Positions 35,385-44,189 of a stretch of 64,000 nucleotides of DNA are shown here, one piece after another. How positions within the stretch are numbered: the first letter of the stretch is position 1; each line of letters opens with the position of its first letter. The position numbers and the translations under genes were made by a program. Below the pieces are notes generated by a model. The model had not been told where the DNA came from and made no database searches. It saw nothing but the letters and a program-made list of their open reading frames with translations. The stretch is from Gramella sp. Hel_I_59 (GTDB taxonomy: Bacteria; Bacteroidota; Bacteroidia; Flavobacteriales; Flavobacteriaceae), in the NCBI RefSeq assembly GCF_006714895.1, contig NZ_VFME01000001.1:1984001-2048000 (forward strand), written 5' to 3'.

Positions 35385-37289
35385 TTGCAAACGGAAGCTT
35401 TAAAAATTCTAGAAAAATATTGGGGCTTCCAGAAATTCCGGCCTTCGCAGCTGGAAGTGATCGAAGCGATCCTGGATCGTCAGGATACGCTGACCTTATT
35501 TCCTACCGGTGGTGGGAAGTCTATCTGCTTTCAGGTACCGGCGATGATAAAAGAAGGAATTTGCGTGGTGGTATCACCACTAATTTCTTTAATGGAGGAC
35601 CAGGTACAGGCTCTTCAAAAAAGGAATATCAAAGCGATGGCTATTACCGGTGGAATCTCTTATGCCGATCTGGATAGAAACCTTGACAATTGCATCTTCG
35701 GAAATTTCAAATTTTTATACCTCTCTCCGGAAAGGCTTCAGCAGGATATAGTAAAAGAACGACTGAAGCAAATGAACGTGAACCTGATCGCTGTAGATGA
35801 AGCGCATTGTATCTCTCAATGGGGACATGATTTCAGACCAGCTTATCGTAATATTTCAGAAGTTCGCGAAATTATACCTGAAGTACCTGTGGCAGCATTT
35901 ACGGCTACAGCAACAAAAATCGTAGTGGAAGATATCTGCGAGCAGCTTCAGTTGAAGAACAGGGCAATATTTAAGAAATCATTTGAAAGAACCAATCTGT
36001 TTTACGAGGTTGTCAAAACTGAAGATAAATACTTTCGATTAACGAGGCTACTGGGAAATGATTCTGCCATTGTTTATGTAAGAAGCCGGAATGCCACCAG
36101 GGAGATCACCGACTTTCTAAATAAGAATGGGATTACGGCCGCTGCATATCACGGCGGAATGAAAAAGGAGGATAAAACTGCAAAGTTTCGATCGTGGATG
36201 AACAACGATACCAGTGTAATGGTTGCTACGACTGCATTCGGAATGGGTATTGACAAACCAGATGTTCGTACCGTTGTGCATATTGATCTACCGGAAAGTC
36301 TGGAAAGCTATTTTCAGGAAGCAGGAAGAGCGGGAAGAGATGGAGAGATTTCTAAAGCCGTTATACTGACCAATGCCGGCGACATTCCAGTACTAAAGAA
36401 CCAATTTATAAACAATCTCGCGTCTGTTGAAGATGTCAAATTTATCTATAGAAAACTGAATGCCTATTTCAGTATAGCATATGGTGAAGGTGAAAATCAG
36501 GTATATGATTTTAATTTTGCCAGCTTCTGTAATCAATATCATTTAATTTCAGGTAAAACCTATAATGCATTACAATTATTAGATCGTTGCAGTGTCCTTA
36601 GACTGTCACAACAGTTTCAGAAGAAAACTGAAATAATGATAAAAGTAAGCGGGGATCAACTGGAAATTTATCTTGATGACAATCCAAAATATGCGCACCT
36701 CCTAAGAACCCTGTTAAGAAACTACGGTGGTGTATTTGATAACCTGGTGAACTTTAATATGTCCTCTGTAGCCGAGAAAGCAGATCTTCAGGAAAATGAA
36801 TGTTTAAGCCTTTTTGAAGACTTACAGCAACAGGAAATCATAGAGTTCTCGATTGCCAAACATGATGCTTCCATTACCTTTCTGGTCCCCAGGGAAGACG
36901 AATCCACCATAAATCCTGTTTCTGGATTCATCACTAAATACAATAAAACAAAAAGGGAAAAGATATCGGCTGTGCTCGATTTTGTTCAGAATGACCAGGT
37001 TTGCAAGCAGATACAGTTGCTGAAGTATTTTGGAGAAACCAAGCCTGAAAAATGTGGTAGGTGCTCTGTTTGCAATGCTGAAACTGATATCTTAAGTCGA
37101 GATGAAATGAATGAGATATTTCTGGCGCTTCAAAAATTATTAAAATCCAGAGCACTAGACACTAAAGAAATTTCATCTCTATTAAACTATAAAGAATCCT
37201 CTATTCTGAAGGTAATACGGTTACTGGTAGAGCGAGGCATTTTGGAAAAAACGATAACTAACAAGTATAAAATATCAATAGATGACTGA
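35385..37289 (+). CDS. recQ: ATP-dependent DNA helicase RecQ
   Basis: This 634-residue 3'-5' helicase starts with TTG. Motifs: Walker A FPTGGGKSICFQVPA, DEAH VDEAHCISQWGHDFRP, helicase C domain TAFGMGIDKPDVRTVVH and QEAGRAGRDGEISKA. The RQC zinc region retains KCGRCSVCN near residue 558, and a winged helix follows. The HRDC domain of full-length RecQ seems absent, as in shorter flavobacterial forms. It acts in recombination repair at stalled forks. Its stop overlaps the fmt start by 8 bp. Confidence 0.95.
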   Translation: MQTEALKILEKYWGFQKFRPSQLEVIEAILDRQDTLTLFPTGGGKSICFQVPAMIKEGICVVVSPLISLMEDQVQALQKRNIKAMAITGGISYADLDRNLDNCIFGNFKFLYLSPERLQQDIVKERLKQMNVNLIAVDEAHCISQWGHDFRPAYRNISEVREIIPEVPVAAFTATATKIVVEDICEQLQLKNRAIFKKSFERTNLFYEVVKTEDKYFRLTRLLGNDSAIVYVRSRNATREITDFLNKNGITAAAYHGGMKKEDKTAKFRSWMNNDTSVMVATTAFGMGIDKPDVRTVVHIDLPESLESYFQEAGRAGRDGEISKAVILTNAGDIPVLKNQFINNLASVEDVKFIYRKLNAYFSIAYGEGENQVYDFNFASFCNQYHLISGKTYNALQLLDRCSVLRLSQQFQKKTEIMIKVSGDQLEIYLDDNPKYAHLLRTLLRNYGGVFDNLVNFNMSSVAEKADLQENECLSLFEDLQQQEIIEFSIAKHDASITFLVPREDESTINPVSGFITKYNKTKREKISAVLDFVQNDQVCKQIQLLKYFGETKPEKCGRCSVCNAETDILSRDEMNEIFLALQKLLKSRALDTKEISSLLNYKESSILKVIRLLVERGILEKTITNKYKISIDD

Positions 37290-38232
37290 TCTCAGAATAG
37301 TATTTATGGGCACTCCGGAATTTGCCGTGAAAAGCCTTGAAGCAATTCTTGAAGCCGGCTATAATGTTGTAGGAGTGATTACTGCTCCAGATCGACCGGC
37401 TGGCAGAGGAAGGAAATTACGAGAAAGTGCCGTTAAGACTTTCGCGGTTTCTAAAGATCTTAAAGTTCTACAACCTACTAATCTAAAATCTGACGAATTT
37501 CAACAAGAGTTGAAGCAAATCGATCCAAATGTGCAGGTAGTCGTAGCATTTAGAATGCTGCCTGAATCTGTATGGAACTACCCTGACCTTGGCACTTTCA
37601 ATTTACATGCGAGCTTACTGCCTCAGTATCGCGGAGCTGCTCCAATCAATTGGGCGATCATGAATGGCGAAAAAGAAACTGGAATATCCACTTTCTTCCT
37701 GGATGAGAAAATTGATACCGGCGCTATGATCATGCAGGAATCTGTTGTGATAGGTGAACATGAAAACCTGGAGACCATTCACGATAGATTGATGAACAAA
37801 GGATCAGGGCTGGTTGTAAAAACATTAAAAGCTATCTCTGAAGGAACTACCAAGCCAATAGCCCAGAAAGATTCCGCAACGCTTAGAGAAGCGCCCAAAT
37901 TGGATCGCGAGAACACCAAGATTAATTGGGATAAACCTTTAAATGAAATATACAATCATATACGCGGACTCAATCCCTACCCTTCTGCCTGGTGTCATTT
38001 AGATAATGGTGATGCGCAGGAACAGACTGTAAAAATCTACGATGTGATTAGACATAAAGAAGAACATGATCACTTCTACGGAAAAGTCCTAATTAAAGAA
38101 AAGCAATTGCTAGTTGCTGCGAATGGTGGATTCATTGAAATTAAACAGATTCAATTGCCTGGAAAACGTAAAATGGAAACTCATTCCCTACTGAATGGCT
38201 TCAAATTTTCAGAAAAAGCAAAAATGCGCTGA
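37282..38232 (+). CDS. fmt: Methionyl-tRNA formyltransferase
   Basis: This 316-residue enzyme formylates initiator Met-tRNA using 10-formyl-THF. The N-terminal folate-dependent domain shows MGTPEFAVKSLEAI at the start, FNLHASLLPQYRGAAPINWAI near 109-128 (active-site Asn/His) and the Asp in LDEKIDTGAMI. The C-terminal tRNA-binding domain ends in LNGFKFSEKAKMR. Length is normal. It overlaps recQ by 8 bp, and no def gene is adjacent. The tRNA-Met gene at 40846 is the elongator type and is not its substrate. Confidence 0.96.
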   Translation: MTDLRIVFMGTPEFAVKSLEAILEAGYNVVGVITAPDRPAGRGRKLRESAVKTFAVSKDLKVLQPTNLKSDEFQQELKQIDPNVQVVVAFRMLPESVWNYPDLGTFNLHASLLPQYRGAAPINWAIMNGEKETGISTFFLDEKIDTGAMIMQESVVIGEHENLETIHDRLMNKGSGLVVKTLKAISEGTTKPIAQKDSATLREAPKLDRENTKINWDKPLNEIYNHIRGLNPYPSAWCHLDNGDAQEQTVKIYDVIRHKEEHDHFYGKVLIKEKQLLVAANGGFIEIKQIQLPGKRKMETHSLLNGFKFSEKAKMR

Positions 38233-38336
38233 ACCCTTATTAATGCTGAATTGGTTGGATTTTAATAAAAAACAATTATCTTTATTAACAAATCAACCGA
38301 GTTATCAACAAATACGGGCTTTTCCCTTGTCATTAC

Positions 38337-38366
38337 TTGCGTGGACGGGAAATCCGTATAAATTTG
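38337..38366 (+). promoter_or_regulatory. Promoter of the HU gene
   Basis: TTG (38337-38339), a 19-bp spacer and TAAATTTG (38359-38366) match both Bacteroidota boxes with ideal spacing. Transcription should start near 38372, leaving a leader of roughly 45 nt before the HU ATG at 38418. Confidence 0.75.
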
Positions 38367-38417
38367 TAAACCAGTTTAACAGAATGTTTAACCAACAATT
38401 AATTTAAAATTCGAATT

Positions 38418-38690
38418 ATGAACAAAACAGATTTAATCGACGCAATGGCTGAGAATGCTGGAATTTCTAAAGCAGCAGCTAAAAAAGCACTAGAATCTTT
38501 TCTAGAAAACGTTGAAAAATCTCTTAAAAAAGGAGATAGAGTATCATTAGTAGGATTTGGATCTTGGTCTGTATCTAAAAGAGCTGCTCGTGAAGGAAGA
38601 AACCCACAAACCGGAAAAACTATCAAGATCGCTGCTAAAAACGTAGTGAAATTTAAAGCCGGAGCTGATTTACAAAAAGCTGTGAACTAA
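38418..38690 (+). CDS. hup: HU-family DNA-binding protein
   Basis: This 90-residue nucleoid protein has a dimeric HU fold. Helical N-half [37 protein letters not shown], the DNA-binding arm with [12 protein letters not shown] (about 58-69) and the KAVN end are typical. It compacts and bends DNA. A consensus promoter upstream and a strong terminator downstream show a monocistronic, probably highly expressed gene. Codon use is biased to A/T-ending Lys and Ala codons, as expected for an abundant protein. An IHF-type role cannot be excluded. Confidence 0.97.
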   Translation: MNKTDLIDAMAENAGISKAAAKKALESFLENVEKSLKKGDRVSLVGFGSWSVSKRAAREGRNPQTGKTIKIAAKNVVKFKAGADLQKAVN

Positions 38691-38712
38691 TAATTTGCAT
38701 TGTAAATATCAT

Positions 38713-38741
38713 AAGCCTTCCCAAGGGAAGGCTTTTTTTAT
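38713..38741 (+). terminator. Intrinsic terminator after HU
   Basis: A 10-bp inverted repeat (AAGCCTTCCC / GGGAAGGCTT, with AA between) is followed by a T-run, 22 bp after the HU stop. Confidence 0.9.
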
Positions 38742-38810
38742 CTAAAAAATTTAGATATGTATTGCATTTTTAACAGAAAAAATATAGTTTAGTTCTAAAG
38801 ACTGCTACAA

Positions 38811-39371
38811 ATGATTGCGTTGAAACCAACCAAAGGCCATCTTCTCGTTGCAGAACCATCCATAATTGGAGATGTTTCTTTTAATCGCTCGGTGGTTCTA
38901 CTTGCCGACCATTCCGAAAATGGATCGGTAGGATTCATCCTGAACAAAATCCTTGATTTTACACTTAAAGATCTTATTCCTGAAATCAAAGGGAATTTTG
39001 ATGTCTATAATGGAGGTCCCGTAGAACAGGATAATCTGTATTTTATACATAAAATTCCAGATCTCATCCCTGATAGTATTGAGATTGCTCATGGAATCTA
39101 CTGGGGTGGTAATTTTGAGGCTGTGATGGAACTTATCTCTAAAGATCTGATTTCAGATAAGCAGATAAAGTTCTTCCTAGGATATTCTGGATGGGATGCG
39201 CAACAACTGGATGACGAGTTAAATTCTCATTCCTGGGTGGTCACCGCGAACGAGGACAACAAGGACCTGCTTGAAAAGCCCTACTCTTCATTCTGGAAGG
39301 ATAAGATGCTCGAATTAGGCGGAGAATACATGTTATGGTCAAACTCTCCAGAGAACCCTTCTTACAACTAA
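38811..39371 (+). CDS. YqgE/AlgH family protein
   Basis: This 186-residue cytoplasmic protein belongs to DUF179 (YqgE/AlgH). Conserved blocks: KPTKGHLLVAEPSIIGDVSFNRSVVLLADH, GSVGFILNKILDF, VYNGGPVEQDNLYFIH, FFLGYSGWDAQQLDDEL and the final tryptophan-rich SSFWKDKML. The family is widespread, with only suggested roles as transcriptional activator in Pseudomonas (AlgH). It follows HU by 120 bp with no evident shared operon. It ends one base before the convergent class IV aminotransferase gene. Confidence 0.95.
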   Translation: MIALKPTKGHLLVAEPSIIGDVSFNRSVVLLADHSENGSVGFILNKILDFTLKDLIPEIKGNFDVYNGGPVEQDNLYFIHKIPDLIPDSIEIAHGIYWGGNFEAVMELISKDLISDKQIKFFLGYSGWDAQQLDDELNSHSWVVTANEDNKDLLEKPYSSFWKDKMLELGGEYMLWSNSPENPSYN

Positions 39372-40217
39372 TTAGCCTAATCTCGCTTTCACATTTAACT
39401 TACTAAGCAGGTTTTTAGCTACAACTGAGTCGTATTGTTTCTTACGATATTTTGACACTGGCTGAATACCAACCGCAATATTAGTAACGAAGAGTTCATC
39501 AGCTTTTTGCAATTCAAAAGGCGAAATTGAAGCTTCTTCTAATTCGTATTCTTCAGTTTTCTTGATGATCTCCAGTAATTGCTTCCGAATAATTCCGTTT
39601 AAAACACCATCTGTAAGTGGTGGCGTTTTAATTTTGGAACCTGATACTAGAAATAAATTACCGTTCAGAGCTTCGACTACGCTCTTTTTCTCATTCAGAA
39701 GCAAACAGTTGTGATATTCATTCTCTTTAGCATAGATGCTTCCTAAAACGTTTACCGCGCGGTTATTCGACTTAATCGTAGACAACAGTCCGCTACCCAC
39801 ATAATGATCTTTAAATAATTCGATCTCGTAATCCTCAGTATTTAATAGGTAAAACGAGTTCTCCATTTCCACTACCGTCATCACGTAAGCGATCTCTCTG
39901 GTCGCAGGCGTATAAAAACCACCTTCTTCGCGATAAACAGCAAATCGTACTCTTGCAGCATTTTCTTTTAGATCATTTTCCTCAACGATACTGAGAATTT
40001 CTTTCTCTAAAAACTCTGGTGAGAAGCTGGATGGGATCTCCATTCTCATAATTCGCATGGACGCCATCATTCTGAAATAATGATCTTCCCAGAACATTAT
40101 TTTTCCATTAATGACTCTAATAGTTTCGAAAACTGAATCTCCATAAGCGAATCCCCTGTTAAGGACTGAAAGATTAGCTTCTGAATCCTGAACTATATTT
40201 CCATTTAAATTGATCAT
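39372..40217 (-). CDS. Class IV PLP aminotransferase/lyase
   Basis: This is a 281-residue fold-type IV PLP enzyme, from the ATG at 40217 (an upstream in-frame TTG at 40244 is inside a terminator hairpin and is rejected). Features: FAYGDSVFETIRV near 22-34, the Schiff-base lysine in LSTIKSNNRAVNVLGSIYAK near 150, and NGNLFLV. It could be aminodeoxychorismate lyase (pabC) or a D-/branched-chain amino-acid transaminase; the sequence alone does not decide. It follows the START-like gene on the same strand after a terminator, with no purine-rich RBS upstream. Confidence 0.9.
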   Translation of the reverse strand: MINLNGNIVQDSEANLSVLNRGFAYGDSVFETIRVINGKIMFWEDHYFRMMASMRIMRMEIPSSFSPEFLEKEILSIVEENDLKENAARVRFAVYREEGGFYTPATREIAYVMTVVEMENSFYLLNTEDYEIELFKDHYVGSGLLSTIKSNNRAVNVLGSIYAKENEYHNCLLLNEKKSVVEALNGNLFLVSGSKIKTPPLTDGVLNGIIRKQLLEIIKKTEEYELEEASISPFELQKADELFVTNIAVGIQPVSKYRKKQYDSVVAKNLLSKLNVKARLG

Positions 40218-40242
40218 AAAAAAACCCCGTTTAAAACGGGGC
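40218..40242 (-). terminator. Terminator just upstream of the aminotransferase start
   Basis: A stem CCCCGTTT / AAACGGGG (40225-40232 and 40234-40241) is followed on the minus strand by a 7-T run that ends directly at the ATG of the aminotransferase gene. It should end transcripts from the upstream START-like gene. Confidence 0.8.
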
Positions 40243-40268
40243 AAAGGTACTATTATCTTAAGACTTTT

Positions 40269-40655
40269 CTAGGCAGAACCTAATATCTGTTTTAGATCTG
40301 AAACCATATTTTCCCATAGCATTTTTCCTTCATCGATCTCATCCTCTTCGGCAAAATCTGTAATCATTAAGGAAACATCTTTGGTGATATCATCCACTTG
40401 TATTCTTAATTCAAAAAAATATGGAGAATCTTCATCTTCAACCCACTTGAACTTAATTCGTTCATCGCTTTTCTTACTCATTAGTTTGGCCTTCTCCTCA
40501 CTACCTTCCCAGATAAAAGTAAAAAATTCCCCACGGGAATTTACGTTATCTGCATACCACTCGCTTAAACCTGAGGGAGTTGAAATATATTGATACAATA
40601 GCGAAGGAGAAGCCTGAATTGGAAACTCCATTTCGTATTTTGTCTTTTCTTCCAT
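40269..40655 (-). CDS. START-like/AHSA1-type domain protein
   Basis: This 128-residue single-domain protein of the SRPBCC/START-like family has an N-terminal EFPIQASPSLLYQYISTPSGLSEWYADNV (the AHSA1/SRPBCC helix-loop signature) and beta strands through FFELRIQVDD. The C-terminal helix holds GKMLWENMVSDLKQILGS. It has no signal peptide. Family members bind hydrophobic ligands or assist chaperones; this one has no known specific role. A terminator separates it from the aminotransferase gene. Confidence 0.9.
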   Translation of the reverse strand: MEEKTKYEMEFPIQASPSLLYQYISTPSGLSEWYADNVNSRGEFFTFIWEGSEEKAKLMSKKSDERIKFKWVEDEDSPYFFELRIQVDDITKDVSLMITDFAEEDEIDEGKMLWENMVSDLKQILGSA

Positions 40656-40737
40656 TCTAAATTAGTTAGTTTTGGGCAATATAGATATTAATTGGAAGGA
40701 TTAAAAGAAATCAAAATAAATATTTTAGAAAATAAAG

Positions 40738-40768
40738 TTTGTGACAATACAAATTGTTTTTATATTTG
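40738..40768 (+). promoter_or_regulatory. Promoter of the tRNA-Met gene
   Basis: TTTG (40738-40741), a 19-bp spacer and TATATTTG (40761-40768) match the two consensus boxes exactly. Transcription should start near 40775, about 70 nt before the mature tRNA. Confidence 0.85.
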
Positions 40769-40845
40769 CACCCGCATTAAGGAAATCATGCGAAGCCTTA
40801 AATAGCAAGGCTTCTGAAAGGTTCCACTAAATGTAAAAATGTTAA

Positions 40846-40919
40846 GGCGAGGTAGCTCAGTTGGTTAGAGCGTCGGATTCATAACCCGGAGGTCCCGAGT
40901 TCAAATCTCGGTCTCGCTA
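40846..40919 (+). tRNA. Elongator tRNA-Met (CAU)
   Basis: A 74-nt cloverleaf has D-arm TAGCTCAGTTGGTTAGAGC, anticodon loop TTCATAA with anticodon CAU, and T-arm CCGAG TTCAAAT CTCGG. The acceptor stem starts with a G-U pair and has no C-A mismatch. The anticodon stem lacks the initiator GGG/CCC pairs, so this is elongator Met rather than initiator. CCA is not encoded. A tight hairpin terminator follows. There is an A-C mismatch at 31-39, which also occurs in related Met tRNAs. Confidence 0.93.
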
Positions 40920-40922
40920 CAA

Positions 40923-40956
40923 AAAAAGGGATTTCGTAAATACGAAATCCCTTTTT
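40923..40956. terminator. Terminator after tRNA-Met, also serving the convergent oxidoreductase operon
   Basis: A 16-bp inverted repeat (40923-40938 with 40941-40956) lies 4 bp after the tRNA, with a T-run on the plus strand and the mirror A-run on the other side. The paoC-like gene ends at 40985 on the opposite strand. Confidence 0.9.
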
Positions 40957-40984
40957 ACTTTTTATCATTTTTTTATTTCCTGAT

Positions 40985-43198
40985 CTACACCAACTTATCC
41001 AGTGTGATCGGCAATTCTCTCACACGTTTACCGGTAGCATTGTAGATTGCATTGCAAATTGCAGAAGCAACTCCTACAATACCAATTTCACCCAGACCTT
41101 TAGCTCCCAGTGGATTCACAATTTCATCATGTTCCGGTACAAAGATCACTTCAAGATCCTGAATATCTGCCTGTACTGCCACATGGTATTCCGCAAGGTT
41201 GGCATTCATAATGCGGCCATTACGGCTATCCATCATTCCTTCTTCCTCAAGAGCCATACTAATTCCCCAGGTGATACCACCCAGAATCTGACTTTCAGCG
41301 GTCTTAGGATTGAGTATTTTACCTCCTGCTATCGCACTCACAACCCTTGGAACCGTGATCATTTTAGTATCCTTATCGACATGTACTTCTACCATCACAC
41401 AGGAGTGTGAGTAGCAGGAATACTTACTGCGATCATCTGCGGGTTGAGAATTAACGCTTGTTTCTACAGAATTCTGACCGGAAGCAGCTAAAATTTCAGA
41501 ATAACTAAGTCTGGTAGATTTTACGCTCAGATGTCTATTACTGAACTCTGCCTCTTCGAACATCGCACCCTTCAACTCTTCTGGAAAACTCTGTTGAGCG
41601 TATCCAAATATTTTCTTCTGAAGCGCATGACACACAAGTTTTACTGCTGAACCTACTGAAGATGCAGTCCAGGATCCCCCTTCAATTGGAGCCTTCGGCA
41701 AACTAGAATCTCCAAGCTGGAATTCTACATCTTCCAATGGAATGCCAACAATTTCTGCAGCTATCTGGGACATGATCGTATACGTTCCCGTACCAATATC
41801 TGCAGTTCCACTACTAACTGTTAGTTTCCCTTCCGAAGTTAATATTGCTTTTGCTGAAGATTCCTGCTGTAAAGCTTCCCAAACTCCGGTGGCCATTCCA
41901 TAACCAACAAGATTATTACCATCCTGCATGCTTCCAGGCTTTGCATTTCTTTTATCCCAGCCAAAACTTTCAGATGCTTTGAGAAAAGCAGCTCTTAATT
42001 CCTTACTTGAATAAGGCTTATCTTCATTTTGATCAATATCAGCATAATTTATTAAACGGAACTCCAGTGGATCTACCCCAGCTTCAATTGCAAGTTCATC
42101 AATAGCGCATTCCAGCGCATACATTCCAGTAGCTCCTCCGGGTGCTCGCATATCCATAGGCGTATAGACATCCAAAGGCACCAATTGATAATCAAGTTTC
42201 ACATTATCACACTGGTACATCATTCCAGACCAATCGACAACTGTCTCGTTGAACATTTCAAACCTTGAAGTTTCTCCAAATGCCTCATGATTTATTGATT
42301 TCAGTTTACCCGATTCATCAGATGATAATTTTAATCGCTGTAAACAGGCAGGCCTGTGTCCAAAACTGAACATCTGAGTTCTGGTCATTACAACCTTCAC
42401 TGGCAAATTGAGGACTTTTGAGGCCATCGCCGCACAGAATAGTTGATATTGTGGTCTTAAACCAGACCCGAATCCGCCACCTACAAAAGGAGATAAAACC
42501 CTGACCTTTTCTTTTTCCAGATTGAAGATCCCAGAAATATATTGCTGACTGCTTCCAACTCCCTGTATTTTATCATAAATGGTAAAGCCCTGCTCCTCTT
42601 CATTCCAGATCGCTACGGTCGCAAAAGTTTCCATAGGATTTTGATAATGGCGTGGCAAATAATATTCAACATCTACCTTATGTTTCGAAGAATCGTAAGC
42701 TTCGGCAGCATCACCTCTAGGCTCTGGTGGTTCAGGAACATCCTCTCTGGTTGCATTCTGAAGATTTGTTTTGAGGTCCACCTCACAACCCTCTTCTTTT
42801 TCATAATCAATTTTAACCAGTCCGGCGGCATATGCGGCAGTCTCAAAAGTATCTGCAACGATTAGCGCGACCGGTTGCCCGTTATACAGAATGTCTTCAT
42901 TATAGAATGGTCTGAATGGATTACCAGGAGGAGCCAGAGGATCTGTATAATCTGAATTTATCTTAACTTCTTCCGGGATATTTTCATGGGTAAATACCTG
43001 TCGAACTCCTGGTACTTTCAAAGCTTCTTTATCATTAATAGCAACAATTTTACCTCTGGAAATCGTACTATTAATAATATATCCATGTACTAAATGCTCA
43101 GGATTGAATTCAGCGCTGTAGGTAGCATTCCCTGTTACTTTTTTTATACCATCTACCCTTCTGGTAGGTTTCCCTATATATTTTGTATCTGTTATCAT
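40985..43198 (-). CDS. Molybdopterin-binding subunit of a PaoC-type aldehyde oxidoreductase
   Basis: This 737-residue large subunit of the xanthine-dehydrogenase family corresponds to E. coli PaoC/YagR. It holds the Mo cofactor and substrate pocket. Motifs: GKPTRRVDGIKKVTGNATYSAE start, FVGGGFGSG, GGATGMYALECAIDELA, TADIGTGTYTIMSQIAAE, GGSWTASSVGSA and the active-site Glu in GAKGLGEIG near the C-terminus. Length is normal. It is the third gene of a three-gene operon on the minus strand (2Fe-2S, FAD, Mo), one base apart from the FAD gene. No xdhC/paoD maturation factor lies in the window. Confidence 0.94.
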   Translation of the reverse strand: MITDTKYIGKPTRRVDGIKKVTGNATYSAEFNPEHLVHGYIINSTISRGKIVAINDKEALKVPGVRQVFTHENIPEEVKINSDYTDPLAPPGNPFRPFYNEDILYNGQPVALIVADTFETAAYAAGLVKIDYEKEEGCEVDLKTNLQNATREDVPEPPEPRGDAAEAYDSSKHKVDVEYYLPRHYQNPMETFATVAIWNEEEQGFTIYDKIQGVGSSQQYISGIFNLEKEKVRVLSPFVGGGFGSGLRPQYQLFCAAMASKVLNLPVKVVMTRTQMFSFGHRPACLQRLKLSSDESGKLKSINHEAFGETSRFEMFNETVVDWSGMMYQCDNVKLDYQLVPLDVYTPMDMRAPGGATGMYALECAIDELAIEAGVDPLEFRLINYADIDQNEDKPYSSKELRAAFLKASESFGWDKRNAKPGSMQDGNNLVGYGMATGVWEALQQESSAKAILTSEGKLTVSSGTADIGTGTYTIMSQIAAEIVGIPLEDVEFQLGDSSLPKAPIEGGSWTASSVGSAVKLVCHALQKKIFGYAQQSFPEELKGAMFEEAEFSNRHLSVKSTRLSYSEILAASGQNSVETSVNSQPADDRSKYSCYSHSCVMVEVHVDKDTKMITVPRVVSAIAGGKILNPKTAESQILGGITWGISMALEEEGMMDSRNGRIMNANLAEYHVAVQADIQDLEVIFVPEHDEIVNPLGAKGLGEIGIVGVASAICNAIYNATGKRVRELPITLDKLV

Positions 43199-43199
43199 G

Positions 43200-44186
43200 C
43201 TATTTGTTCATTGCTTCTGTTAATGCTCTTAAAATGGATTTTCTAACCAGTGGTATTTTAAAATCGTTATCACCGTATCCTTTAGCTCCTTCGGTAAGTT
43301 TATCCGCTAATTGCTCGAAATTCTCCGTATTTGCCTCTTTTCCAATAAACTCTTTTTCTACGGAAGATTCTCTCCAGGGCTTGTGGGCAACCCCTCCCAA
43401 AGCAACTCTAATGTCCTTGATAGTGTTGTTTTCCAGTTCAATTGCGGCAGCTATTGAAACTAAAGCGAAAGCATAAGACGGCCTGTCCCTCACTTTTAAA
43501 TAATGATAGTTTTTAGCAAAACCTTTTTCAGGAAGCTCAATTCCGGTAATGATCTCTCCCGGTTCTAAATTGGTTTCTATATGCGGGGTGTCACCAGGAA
43601 GTTTATGGAAGTCAGTCGCGGCAATTGTTCTATCACCTTCAGCTCCACTAATATGAACTGTCGCATCTAATGCCGCGAGCGCTACCGCCATATCTGAAGG
43701 ATGCGTTGCGATACAATGCTCGCTTTCTCCAAGAATCGCATGCAAACGGTTAAAACCTTCTAATGCGGAACATCCACTTCCAGGCTCTCTCTTGTTACAG
43801 GGCGTTGAAGTATCATAAAAATAGAAGCATCTGGTACGCTGTAATAAATTCCCGCCATTGGTCGCCATATTCCGTAACTGTGCTGAAGCAGCAGAAAGCA
43901 TAGCCTCAGAAAGTAGCGGATATCGCTTTTCTACTTGTTCGTGATAAGCTGTATCGGCATTGGTCTTGGTAGCGCCTAATATTAAACCTCCAGAATCTGA
44001 GTTTTCGATTTTCGAAAGATCCAGATGATTTATATCAATTAAATGCTCAGGATTCTCAACCCGATATTTCATAAGATCCAGCAAATTAGTTCCTCCACCA
44101 ATAAATCTGCTACTCTCTTTTTCAGAACCAATTTGTTCGATCGCGTTTTCCACGCTTTGTGCTCTTTTGTAGGAAATATTATTCAT
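43200..44186 (-). CDS. FAD and 4Fe-4S subunit of the PaoB-type oxidoreductase
   Basis: This 328-residue FAD-binding subunit shows the flavin motifs FIGGGTNLLDLMKYRVENP (near 28-46) and NGGNLLQRTRC. In the following stretch four cysteines (RTRC; STPCNKRE; GSGC; SEHC) match the extra 4Fe-4S site of E. coli PaoB, which is absent from ordinary xanthine dehydrogenase FAD subunits. It is therefore closer to PaoB/YagS than to XdhB. It is encoded between the 2Fe-2S gene (3-bp gap) and the Mo gene (1-bp gap). Confidence 0.93.
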   Translation of the reverse strand: MNNISYKRAQSVENAIEQIGSEKESSRFIGGGTNLLDLMKYRVENPEHLIDINHLDLSKIENSDSGGLILGATKTNADTAYHEQVEKRYPLLSEAMLSAASAQLRNMATNGGNLLQRTRCFYFYDTSTPCNKREPGSGCSALEGFNRLHAILGESEHCIATHPSDMAVALAALDATVHISGAEGDRTIAATDFHKLPGDTPHIETNLEPGEIITGIELPEKGFAKNYHYLKVRDRPSYAFALVSIAAAIELENNTIKDIRVALGGVAHKPWRESSVEKEFIGKEANTENFEQLADKLTEGAKGYGDNDFKIPLVRKSILRALTEAMNK

Positions 44187-44189
44187 AGT

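Noticed and set aside
38195..38407. Plus-strand 70-codon ORF after fmt
   Set aside because: It overlaps the fmt C-terminus and the HU promoter, and has no recognisable protein features.
40218..40244. TTG start at 40244 for the aminotransferase
   Set aside because: The added nine residues are encoded by the terminator hairpin of the upstream gene; the ATG at 40217 fits the family start better.
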